64,000 bases of DNA from Eutypella sp. D-1 (Eukaryota; Ascomycota; Sordariomycetes; Xylariales; Diatrypaceae): positions 1,798,001 through 1,862,000 of the forward strand of contig JAJTTP010000004.1 of assembly GCA_023313575.1 (NCBI GenBank), given 5' to 3'. Positions 35,749 through 45,268 of this stretch are shown piece by piece. Positions within the stretch are counted from its first letter, which is position 1, and every line of letters starts with the position of its first letter. Position numbers and translations under genes: made by a program. The notes under the pieces were generated by a model that did no database searches, was not told the origin of the DNA, and worked only from the letters and a program-made list of their open reading frames with translations.

Positions 35749-36924
35749 CTAGTCGTAGAACACGAGGCAACGGACCTCGATGCTCTGCCTGGGCGGGGCA
35801 TCGGGGGGCGTCTTGGGGTCGACGAAGGCAGTGTGCGGGGAGCCGACGGCGAGGCCGGGGCGGCCGTGGGGCAGCTCGCCCTGGCCGAAGGAGTCGTAGC
35901 ACTTGAGGAAGAGGACCTCGTCGGGGCGCATGTCCGGGGCGTAGTAGAAGCGGTGGGCGGGGTTAGCGAGGACGCCGAGGGTCTCGCCGCGGACCTCGTA
36001 GCCCTCAGTCGAATCCCAAGTGCTTTTATCGGCGCGGCGCTCGCGCCCGCCGACGTTGCGGTCGCCGTCGGCGGACTCGCGCTCCTGCGCTAGCGGGTAC
36101 AGCAGGTCGACGGGCACGAAGTCCGCGGGCGTCGTGCTCCGCCAGTCGACGACGCCCAGCGGCATGTCCGACGCCGCGTGTCCGATGGGCCGCCAGACAT
36201 TGATGATCTGGTAGCGTCCGCGCAGCAGACGCTCGGCGTCCTCGGGGTCCAGCACGTGGCGCCGGACCCGCGCCGCTGCGGCCCCCGAGGTCTGGTCCAC
36301 GTGCACCTGCTGCACGGGCGTGCGCAGGGCGTCCGGCGTCCGCCGCCGGATCGTGTGGTCGAAGATCACGATGCGGCTCGGCTTCGTGGGGAGCTGCTCG
36401 CGCAGCAGGGCTTCGATCTCGGCGTAGTATGCGCCGCGGACCTTGTCTTCGGCGGGGGTGGTGGCGGGGAAGAACCAGTCGGGCGTCGAGGCCGTCGGCG
36501 CCTTGTGCAGCGAGAAGCCGGCGGTGTCGGTGGTGAAGGCGGCGGGGTCCTGGGCCCGCAGGTCCGCCACGTCCCGCGTCACCTCCGTGCGCGAGAAGCT
36601 GGCCACGTCGGCGTCGACCTTGGACCACGGCTTCTTGGTGCCCTCGGGCTGCGACGACACGTCGATGTGCCTGAATACGGCGGTCGTCATGTTGTGGTTG
36701 TGGTTGTGGTTGTGGCTGTTGACGTTTGGATGCTGCAACGTCGGCGTCGGTGCTGTGGTGATTCTCCTCAGGAATTGCTGTCCACGAGATTCAGGCCTGG
36801 ATGTGCAGTTATAGTAGTAGCGGTGGTCGTTGGCTATAGCTCCTACGGCACGGTAGATGTGCTGGGTCAAAGAGGAGCGGGTATTGAGAAGTGTTCTCTG
36901 TGGATTAAGGGGTGTCGCAAACAT
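35749..36924 (-). CDS. AsaB / CmcJ / GA4-desaturase-like oxidoreductase
   Basis: This belongs to the fungal family of AsaB-like hydroxylases/desaturases, related to cephem methoxylase and gibberellin GA4 desaturase; members act in secondary metabolism or remain uncharacterised. Intronless. Family hallmarks (numbering from the ATG at 36924): VHVDQT at 207-212 (an HxD pair, H208 and D210), GRYQIINVWRPI at 236-247, VDWRS at 259-263, GETLGVLANPAHRFYY at 313-328, DEVLFLKCYDS at 335-345, SPHTAFVDP at 362-370 and a terminal SIEVRCLVFYD. A TATATATAAAG lies 40 nt upstream of the first ATG, supporting a 391-aa form with an Arg-rich, acid-poor N-terminus that could target mitochondria. Family alignment suggests the core starts at the second ATG (36690), giving 313 aa. 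Substrate unknown. Confidence 0.87.
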   Translation of the reverse strand: MFATPLNPQRTLLNTRSSLTQHIYRAVGAIANDHRYYYNCTSRPESRGQQFLRRITTAPTPTLQHPNVNSHNHNHNHNMTTAVFRHIDVSSQPEGTKKPWSKVDADVASFSRTEVTRDVADLRAQDPAAFTTDTAGFSLHKAPTASTPDWFFPATTPAEDKVRGAYYAEIEALLREQLPTKPSRIVIFDHTIRRRTPDALRTPVQQVHVDQTSGAAAARVRRHVLDPEDAERLLRGRYQIINVWRPIGHAASDMPLGVVDWRSTTPADFVPVDLLYPLAQERESADGDRNVGGRERRADKSTWDSTEGYEVRGETLGVLANPAHRFYYAPDMRPDEVLFLKCYDSFGQGELPHGRPGLAVGSPHTAFVDPKTPPDAPPRQSIEVRCLVFYD

Positions 36925-36963
36925 GGACTAGCTCACTGGTCATCACTGGGGTGGGAGTCCGTC

Positions 36964-36974
36964 CTTTATATATA
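36964..36974 (-). promoter_or_regulatory. TATA box of the AsaB-like gene
   Basis: TATATATAAAG on the minus strand lies 40 nt upstream of the ATG at 36924 and 274 nt upstream of the alternative ATG at 36690. The motif is clear. It predicts a short leader for the long form. Confidence 0.5.
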
Positions 36975-38972
36975 GTGCCCCTCTTGAATATATAGTCACG
37001 GATTTGTCATCATATCTAAGTCGCAGAGGCTCTTATATAATAAGTTACGCCCTATGTGCCATCATAAGACACCCTACATGCATTTATAGCGCGCCCTATC
37101 GTCACGTCTCCTGACTAGGGGACTTAGTAAGGTAATAATAGACTATAGCCCTGAAGTGGGATGGATTTCCTACCATGGAACTGAGGGGAAACATTTTCTC
37201 TGCCTTTTTTATTAGCTTATGAATCGCCACCACTCTGTCTCGGCCATTACAAAGCTTTTGGTTCTACTGCTACTGCAATACTACTACTATACTACTACTA
37301 CTCACGGGCCCGCGGCCCCCGGTTATACCGATATGTAACGGCCCGGCCCATTAATTACCCTATAATATCTCGACGATCCCCCGAAGACGTGATCGATAGC
37401 GTTCTTAGGCGATAGGTACTAAGCTGCTAAGCCCCTCCTCATTGATTGACCATCAAGCCACGAACCAACTATATATTGGAGAGACATGGCCAGCCGTGTT
37501 CTTGCGTCATTGCTCCGGAGGAAGTATGTAGAAGGAGAAGGAATGATAGGGTAGCTGGAGGTTACGCTTTGGCTATAAGCTTTTCTAAGCTTTGTTCCTT
37601 TAACTCACTCCTGTTTAGCATTTAGTCAGGTCCCTTCATCCGTTCCAAATAACCTTATAAGCCCCTATACAACTTATAAGCCGTGAAGAACTACCTTCTT
37701 AGGTACCTAGGTATACTTAAAAGTAACCATGGCTTCTATCTTCTCCCTTCTGTATACACCGTAGCTTTCTTCTATTCTAACCTATACTCGGCACATGTTG
37801 ATCTGTTGTATGCTTGCTTGTCTATTGCTTAAAATGGTACCAAGTGATGGATGGGCTCATCGTTGAAGGGTATTACATCGGTGCATTACATTACCTAATG
37901 CCCATCGCCTGATGTCGCCTCATAATACTTTATGAGAAGTCCCGCGTGCATGTTACCAAGTATATATTTACAATCAATTGGCTGCTAGGTAGGTAGCCTG
38001 TCATTGCTTAGGCACCTGGTGATGGTGGGGTATATCAAAATTCCCATAGAAAGCTGTCATTTCTCCTATGGAGCTTACATATATAGCTTGTATTTACAGT
38101 ACCTAAGTAAGTAGTATCAAGACACTGCCTGGATAAGCCTTGAGAGCTTTTATCCCCTACCACGTAAGAGATCCCTTATTTATACACCACATAAGTAAAC
38201 CAATAGGTGATCCTAGACTTTTCGGACAACCAAAGCTGTGGAGGTCAAGACTTGGCTTGGGGATCACATACAAAACTTCAATCTACATCAGCTTTTTTTT
38301 TTTTTTTTTTCATTTCCTTTTTATTCACTTACACGGCACTACTACGGCACTCGACACTCCCAATGGCACTCCCAATACTACCCAGGTACTTAGAATATAG
38401 CCTAAGAAATGGACGGGACTTCTTATGCGTGTGTATTCTCATGTGTTTTTCATTTCTCATGCAATGCGATGGTGTGCGATATATAACCTTTTGCACCCCT
38501 GCAGATCAAAGATCATGCCCACCTTCCCCTTTCCCCTTTCAACCTCATGAAATTTCCCTTAGCCAGAAGAAGAAGAAGAAGATGCAAAGATCACCGGAAA
38601 GCCCCCCCTTCCCCTCCCGTACTTCCTCTAAAGTGTGTGTGTAGGTGTGCGTGGTGGTGGTAGTAGAAAGGAAATATGGCAAGGGGGTGTCCAGAAACCC
38701 TCAGCTCAACTCTGTTTGGTGTACATGTGCAATGCCTCTGGGCAGAGATGAGACAATCGGATCAGATTGGATCAGATAAGTCAAGTTCCCTTCTCTCGCA
38801 TAGAACAACCCTTCTCCTTCCTTTCCATCCAGAATACCGAAAACGCGCGCCACAGGACCTATATAACGCCTAAGAACGGGCAAGGTGATTCGAGGTGCGC
38901 GCGAATGGGTGACGTTGAGTTTTCAAAAAGGTAAGAGTAGACAAGGCACGCAGGAACGAAGACGGGGGGAAT
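36975..38972. other. Spacer between the AsaB-like gene and CHZ1, no gene seen
   Basis: This holds the promoter of the minus-strand AsaB-like gene and the 3' side of minus-strand CHZ1. It includes an ACT triplet patch at 37266-37302, TACCTAGGTA-type words at 37700-37712 and 37986-37997, a run of T at 38291-38310 and an AGA triplet run at 38561-38581. Frames here (up to 145 aa) are low complexity and unsupported. Confidence 0.55.
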
Positions 38973-39540
38973 CTAGGACTCGTCCATCTTGCTGTCGTCC
39001 TCCTGCTCGTTCTCGGGCTCGAAGTCGTCTTCATCATCTTCGTCGTCGTCCTCGGCAGGGTTCTCCTCGGCAGCCTTGGCCCAGTCGATCACGCGACCTC
39101 GGGTTCGGCGGCCACCGTCGACGATGTTGCTCGGGTCGATCTCATCCAGGCCATCTTCCTCACCTATAAATCCCACCCCCGGACAAGTCAGCGAATCAGA
39201 TTGTAAGAAAGAAGGGGGAAAGCTGGCACTATGTTGCATGCCGCATTGCATTCATGTGATAGGACATACCAGCCTCGCCAACCTGTATCAATTTAGTTAG
39301 CTTTAAATGTCTTCGAGAAAAAAAAACAAAGAAGAAAGAATAGCAAAATTGAAACTATGATGGGGAGGTGGGGGGTTTAAAACTGACCTCTTCATCGGAG
39401 GAGTCGTCATCGTCGTCATCCACGGACATTTCAGTAGGCTCCTCAGTAGCTACAGCCTTGCCCTTGCCCTTGTTCTCGACAGGCTCCTCAACCTTGGCGG
39501 GGTCCTGGGCCGGGACGGTGGTGCTGTTCTCGGTAGACAT
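38973..39540 (-). CDS. CHZ1: Histone H2A.Z-H2B chaperone CHZ1
   Basis: CHZ1 is a small acidic nuclear chaperone that binds H2A.Z-H2B dimers and delivers them to the SWR1 remodeller. Join (minus) 39540-39388, 39282-39270 and 39163-38973; introns are 105 and 106 nt. The product is 118 aa, normal for the family. Residues 1-51 are Lys/Glu-rich and end in a run of Asp, Ser and Glu. The CHZ motif follows at about residues 57-87, with LDEIDPSNIV, GGRRTRGRVIDWAKAAEE and then a second acidic tail. The middle exon is only 13 nt (encoding VGEA plus the first base of a Gly codon). It has its own acceptor (GATACAG, with a GCTAAC branch site upstream) and a GTATGT donor, and is needed to keep phase: joining exon 1 directly to exon 3 shifts the frame. 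Start is the only ATG before the acidic region. Confidence 0.93.
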
Positions 39541-41151
39541 CGTGAATGTGCGAATGCGTGAATGCGCTGGCTTTTTAAGATATGATGGGTTGGTCAAAGT
39601 ATAGGTTAAGTAAGTACCTTGTTGCAATGGAAAGTCTTCCAAGTACACAATTGGTTGGTTGCTTTGGAAGGTTACAGTTGCAGAAGGTAAGGTTTTTATT
39701 TTATTTTCTTTGGTCAGAAGGTGAGAAGAGGTGAATCGAAATGCTGGGATGGGAAAATAGATGGATGGATGGATGGATGGGAGGGAAAAGAAGCAAAGAA
39801 AAAAAAAAAAGGCTGCTGAAGTTGTTTATTATTATTGGAGGCAACTACGGTAGGGTAGGTGGGTAGGTAGGTACCTACGCAGCAACGGACAATTGTAGGT
39901 AAACCCAGGTACATACATACCTAGGTAGGTACATGCAACTATTAAGCAGAGGCAGCTATACTTGCCATATCAACAAACTGGTAACAGGCTAACTGCCTAC
40001 AGAGTGTCCCAAACCCTGCCAAAAAGATCAATCACGCTAAACTCAATTCAAAGACAATTCAAAAGCTGGAGATGCAATTCTGCCAGCATTGCTTTATGAT
40101 TTACATTCAAGCCAGCCATAGGCAGCCAGCCAACAATTCTGTCCTAAGCCCGAACAGCCCTGACCGCCCCTGCCCAGAAAGGCTTGGAATCTCTTTGCTG
40201 TTAAGTGTTAAGTGCTGTTAGTGTAAGTTACCTGCAGGTGCTGGCCGCCTGCCTGTTACAAGAATACATATATTCCACCAACTACCCTAATGGATAAGGC
40301 TGTTTTAGGCGATAACGTAACTAGCGCAACTTATAGCGATACTGGAATAGTTTAAATAATAAGTATATATAGACTGGAAGGCACGACCCAGTTTCTGGTA
40401 CTTTCAACAGGTAATTCAAAGGCACGATGTAAATGGGATCTACCCTAGGTAGGTACTTGGACTAGAAGAATGTGACCCAGTCTTAGTTGGGCTAGATTTT
40501 TGGATAGCTAACCTATGCTATCTACCTGTAAGAGCCTGTGTAATTGTAAGAGAAGGCTTTGATGATCTACAATTTCCTAAGAAGCCTGCCCCCGGGAAGT
40601 ATACCTAGGTACTCAAGTATATAGCATATCACAAACGTTGAGATTTTCCTTCCTTCACACAGAGCCTGAAGAAGGAACTGACAGGGCTAACTAATTAAAA
40701 AGGGTAACAACGGAAGACGCCAGATCTTCGCATTAATCTATATTCTAACAGCTGTATTACCAGCACCTTCAGAAGCACCTTATATCAGACTGCCCCTATC
40801 TGACGCCCTGCCTTCTCTACTGTCAGCCTATGCATCACGATTACTTCGAAACCGGATAAGTTTTCTCCGCCCCAAATATATATATATATATACCTCGTAA
40901 AGATCTCAGTAGGCAGGGCGGCTCAGCAGCCAGCCGTCCAATTCATAAATCACCAGCACAACTGCATAATAAGACCGATGGGAGGGGAAATGGGAAAACA
41001 CATCGCTTGAATTCGCAGTCGTGACTTCTTCTATGATACCTCTCTCTCTCTATCGAGTGCCGGCGGCATAGTCAGTCTGTTAACCGTCATTTATTTATAG
41101 ATGTTATATGTCATGTTTAATATGTTCGTTCCGAAACTATCTATTAGGCAA
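39541..41151. other. Spacer upstream of CHZ1 and downstream of EMC10, no gene seen
   Basis: Contains the CHZ1 promoter (minus strand), TGGA tandem repeats at about 39761-39781, an A-run at 39799-39811 and a dense cluster of TACCTAGGTA/AGGTAGGTA words at 39855-39935, with more at 40445 and 40605. A TA microsatellite lies at about 40877-40891. No supported coding frame. Confidence 0.55.
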
Positions 41152-41964
41152 TCACTTCCCGCCCTCGCCTCCGCCGGTCATCGTGAGCAGGACCACGACG
41201 GCGATGAGCCACCAGTATCTGTGTAGTGATGTCAGCGTCAGCATTGAAGAAATTCACCCTGAAGAAAAACAGAATAGAAAAGCAAACCAAAGCAGAATAG
41301 AAACAAGAACAACACCAACAACAGCAAGAAGAGCAGCAACAAGAAAGCAAGGAGGGGAAAAAAAGACTCACTTCTGCAAAAGCGACTTCTCAGGCTCAGC
41401 CTCGACCTTCCGGCCCTCGGGGCCCAGGAGGACAGGTTTTCCGAGATCGACCTGGCGGCCGCGCCCCGGCCTAAGCAACACGGCCTTGGGGCCGAAATCG
41501 CGCGTATGCCCCGCATCGACGGCGACGCCCTTGACGGCGACACCCACGACCACGACGACTTCTTCCTCGCCGGCTCCCGTACCGGCGACGGTCAGCGCGA
41601 GCGTAGGCGCGTACCCGCGGGCGAAGTTCTCGGCGCTCGCGACGGTCGTCGCGGACGTCCAGACCTGCGTCTTGGGGTCCCAGGCCCCGATGCGCACGAG
41701 CTTTGCCGAGGACGGGAGGTCGGGGGCTTCGTAGGATAGGATCTCGACGTTGTTGTTGTCGTTGTCTGCGCCCTCCCCCTCCGCTTCTGTCGTGGCGTAT
41801 TGGACCGTGGCTAGCGGTGCTGGGTCGGAAGGGGAGGAGGGCGCTAGGATCGGTTGGATGTAGATTGTTGTGCTTGTGAGGTGCGGGGATGGCGGTGTTG
41901 AGGCGGTAGTGAGGGATGCCAGGACGGCGGCCGTCAGGCCTGTTAGGAGTGTTGCTGGCTTCAT
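41152..41964 (-). CDS. EMC10: ER membrane protein complex subunit 10 (EMC10-like)
   Basis: EMC10 is a lumenal, single-span subunit of the EMC insertase, which places tail-anchored and multi-span proteins in the ER membrane. Join (minus) 41964-41372 and 41218-41152, with a 153-nt intron, giving 219 aa. Residues 1-21 are a signal peptide (MKPATLLTGLTAAVLA). The lumenal part contains a beta-rich-looking region with LVRIGAWDPKTQVWTSATTV. Near the C-terminus, PEKSLLQKYWW leads into a hydrophobic segment (LIAVVVLLTM, 202-211) and a short Gly-rich tail. This Lys/Gln-Lys-Tyr-Trp plus terminal membrane anchor is characteristic of EMC10. The intron falls within the QK|YWW codons and the join restores them. 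The tail is encoded almost alone by the 67-nt last exon, so retaining the intron would give a soluble form. Confidence 0.82.
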
Positions 41965-43866
41965 GTGTGTGTGTATGTGTGTGTATGCGTTCGTGCTTGA
42001 TCCAACGGGTTGGTTGGTTGGTTGCTTGCTACCTGCCTGCCACCTGCTCCCAATTGATAACAGATAGCTAGCTAGCTAGCTGGATTTATCGTGTCGTTCT
42101 AAAGCCTCTATTCTTATTCTTCTTTTTTTCTTTCGTAAGGGAGACAAATTGTCTCCTTCCCGTTCGTTATCGTCGTTGTCGTCGCTGTATATTGTAATGT
42201 TGAGAGCGAAGGAAGAAAGGGCTGACTGACGTTGTTGGAAAGGCTCGTTCGGAACCTACTTAGCTAAAAAAAGCCACGCTAAACCTCAGGGTTATCTGTG
42301 TCGGGTGTACCTTGCTGCTAATTATGTACATACAAGGTAGCTGGAGTGAGGTGAGTGAGTGAGTGTTGAGTGTTAAAACCGCTAATCAACTTTAAGTGGT
42401 GGGGTGGGTACGGGCTGGCTGGCTGGCAAGCTGGCAAGCTGGGTCACCCAACTCAAAGGGCCCAGGGCAGGGGCAGGGCAGGCCTGGGCTTCCAACGTAG
42501 GTATCAAAACCAGGGCCCTGGGACCCGGATCGGATCCTCCCTCCCCCAAGTGCACCCCCCCAGCGTGTCGAAATCTTATAATATATCTACTTGGGTATTT
42601 TATCTCCCAAATCCTATATATTTCAGTACCTATACAGTCTTCAAGTTCCCCCGTATATGAAATATATATATATAAACTGAGTCTGCGAGTATATAAGGCT
42701 AGGTAAAAGAGAGAATGGGGACTTTTATTTTTATAACATTACATTTGAACATGGGAGTGAAGTCTCGAGTGCAAAAATTCCATCAGATCACTCACACTTG
42801 CAGAAAATTAAAAGATATAAAACCACCAGAGGGGCAATTTTTTTCTTTCAAAGACCAGCAAGCAGGAGGGATGATCGTATAGGTATTTTATCATTCATTT
42901 AATTCAGGCTTGTCTGCTATTTAATGCCATTTCTCTGTTATTTCATCTCATCTCATCTCATTTGTTTTAACATGAAGAATCATTTTTTTAGATTTCATTT
43001 TGCCCCCCCCTCCCCCCGTCCTACCCCTTTTCCAACCCCATCTACCCCCCTCCTTCGTCCTTAGAAGTCAAGAGAGAACATATATAGGTTCGAGTAAGGT
43101 AGGTAGGTAGGTAGGTAGGTATGAGGGAAGTATGGTATCCATCCATATACGGATGTAATGTAAAACATTTGTACTCCGTACATAAGTTAAGTTAAGTTAA
43201 AGGTATCAATTAATCAATCAATCAATCGTCAAGAAAAACAGCCAGAGAGAACCAAGATCCAGCTAGGAAGGGAAGGGTTGTGTACCTTTCTTTTCCCTTC
43301 CCTTCCCTTCCCTTGTAACCTCCTCTCTCCCCATTTTCTTCCTTGCCTGTTTCGAGGTATAATCAGATATATCAGAAGAAAGCCTCCATTGTCCCTCCTT
43401 CATTCATTATCTATCTCTGCCACGGCTCATAAATCCGACGAGCCATCGGAGACCACCTCGTCTCGCCTATAAGAGAGAGAACAACGTAGAATCCTCGCCC
43501 CCCCTCCCATGTAGAGAGTCCTGTATAGGAACATCGATTATGCGCCGCCGTGTGCTGCTGAGTCCTCTGCTTTTTAGCGGCCTTGTTCTGTAGCCACACC
43601 GCAAGAAGACAGCAACGTGTATCTTTCTCTCGGCTTCTTCCCCCTTCTTCCCCCTGTTTCGTAGTTCACATGATTCGTAGTTTCAGTTTTCGTCATATAC
43701 ACCCTTCGTACATGTCCGTCCGGCCTGGTCTGGTCTGCGGTTGTTTTTCCCCTTATCTGCGGCCGCCGTGTTGGCTGGTTGGCAATCCGAAGCAGGCATT
43801 AAATGCAAATAATAAAGAAACGGTGCTCGCTCGTTTCCCTGCGGGCTGCCTGCCCAAGGTCTGACC
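41965..43866. other. Spacer between EMC10 and the Pho80-like cyclin, no gene seen
   Basis: Holds the EMC10 promoter and the 3' side of the cyclin gene. Simple repeats are dense: CTAG units at 42065-42082, AGTG units near 42350, CATCT at about 42945-42964, GGTA at about 43098-43121, and CTTCC at about 43288-43315. GTACTCCGTAC, the same word as at 220-230, is present at 43171-43181. No supported coding frame. Confidence 0.55.
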
Positions 43867-45268
43867 TCAGGTCTGGCTACCTGGCGCCCCGTTCGTCTCG
43901 CCCGCGCCGGCTTTTGCCGACGTGTCGCTCCCGTCCTCGTATATCCCGTCGGAGTCGTTTCCCTCGAACCCTTCGATAGCGGAGGCGGAGGCCTCGTCGC
44001 CCTCGAGGGCGTATCCGTCGCAGCGCTCGACCAAGCCCTTGTAGTAGGCCACGAGGACCTCGGGGTTGGGCACTATCCTCCAGTCCACGCGGTACAGGAA
44101 CTCGAGCTCCAGCAGCTTCAGCTCGGCAACCTTGACGCCGCCGACGCGTGCGTAGAACGAGTTGTTCCAGAACGAGTCCGACAGCCCTTTTCCCGCGACC
44201 GCCGCCGCCGTGATCAGGAACCGGTGCACCGTGAGCGTGTTGATGGTGAAGTCCGGGTACAGCGCGCATAACCGATCGATGTAGTATACCATGGAAAGGA
44301 GAAGTGGCGGTGTGAGGGTGGCGTGCTTCGCCAGTCTATGCAGATAGTCCAAAACTGAGATGCCGGGCGCTGTTCTGTATACGGGGTTAGAAAAATGATT
44401 ACTCGCTGTGAATGCTCCAGAGGGCCGCCTTGGGATTATTCCACACGAACCTTGAATGAAATCTCGTAAGCTGGCCACTCTTCATGGCTATGGAGTCATT
44501 CGTTTCGATCAGTTCGCCCAACATGTTGGCGATGAGGACTACCATATCGTCTACGCCGCATAGTTCATACGCGAGAGGTAAAACCTTTGGAGGGCCCTTG
44601 TTCGGTTTGGATCGCTTAGGGGAGCTAGGCTGGCTCGCCGCGACGACGGAGGAGGAGGGTTGGGCGGTCGCTAGGTCGTGGGATTTGCGCCGCTTACCAG
44701 GTGATAGGGGGTTCGTGCGGGGGTCATCTGGTTTTTCGGGGGAGATTCTCGGCTCGGGAGGGGGATCTGGGACGGCGGAAGGTGGCGCTGAGGGGATTAC
44801 CGTCGCTGATGCTGTGGTAGTGATGTTCGCAGGACGCGGCTTTCTTGGACAGGCCTCAGATGGATGGGCGGATCGCAGGGGAACCGTGGGGTCGAACGGC
44901 TCCATAGGTGAATACTGGGTTGCGACATCGACTCCCACATATTGCTTTGGCGGCTTGGGTTGGAACAAAGGCGAGGACCGCACTTCGGAGGCGGTGGATG
45001 GGCCGGTGGATGGGGCAGAGGTGGTGATTGAATGTTGTGGTGGTGAAGGGTGTGGGAAAGAAGAAGAAGATTGCCTGGATTGGCGGCGAGCAAGTGGCGC
45101 AACAACTCTTGGGGATTTTGGCCCCGACTTTGGTGACCTTGGGTCTGGAGAATGGACGGAATGAGCATGTGCAGAATGGGCAGAATGTGTCGTAGCGTTC
45201 GTGGAGTAGTGGAAAGTTCTTGGCGATCCATTCATCGCCCGTGGCGCGACTGGAGATGTAGTCAACAT
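43867..45268 (-). CDS. PHO80: Pho80-type cyclin (Pho85-class CDK partner, phosphate signalling)
   Basis: This cyclin binds a Pho85-like kinase and, in the known fungal pathway, restrains the phosphate-starvation transcription factor when phosphate is plentiful (Pho80 in yeast, PREG in Neurospora). Join (minus) 45268-44451 and 44374-43867, giving 441 aa. The 76-nt intron uses an AAG|GTTCGT donor, less standard than others here, and lies inside the cyclin fold. Residues 1-225 are Ser/Pro-rich and probably disordered, with many SP/TP sites. The cyclin domain spans about 230-385, with LPLAYELCGVDDMVVLIANM, APGISVLDYLHRLAKHA, TPPLLLSMVYYIDRL, INTLTVHRFLITAAAVAGK and LELEFLYRVDWRI. The C-terminal 50 residues are acidic and Gly/Ser-rich. 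The start is the first ATG of the frame; the frame is open upstream, but only with non-ATG codons. Confidence 0.93.

Noticed and set aside
7620..36924. A single secondary-metabolite cluster joining the cyclase, veA and the AsaB-like enzyme
   Set aside because: The genes are separated by 12 to 13 kb with no other biosynthetic genes between them. VeA is a conserved global regulator not usually part of clusters, so linkage alone does not support a cluster.
36178..36975. 265-codon plus-strand frame
   Set aside because: Antisense to the AsaB-like gene, which has clear family motifs; this translation is Val/Gly/Arg-rich with no recognisable content.
39163..39388. Two-exon CHZ1 model without the micro-exon
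   Set aside because: Joining 39388 directly to 39163 puts the CHZ motif out of frame; only the 13-nt exon restores it.
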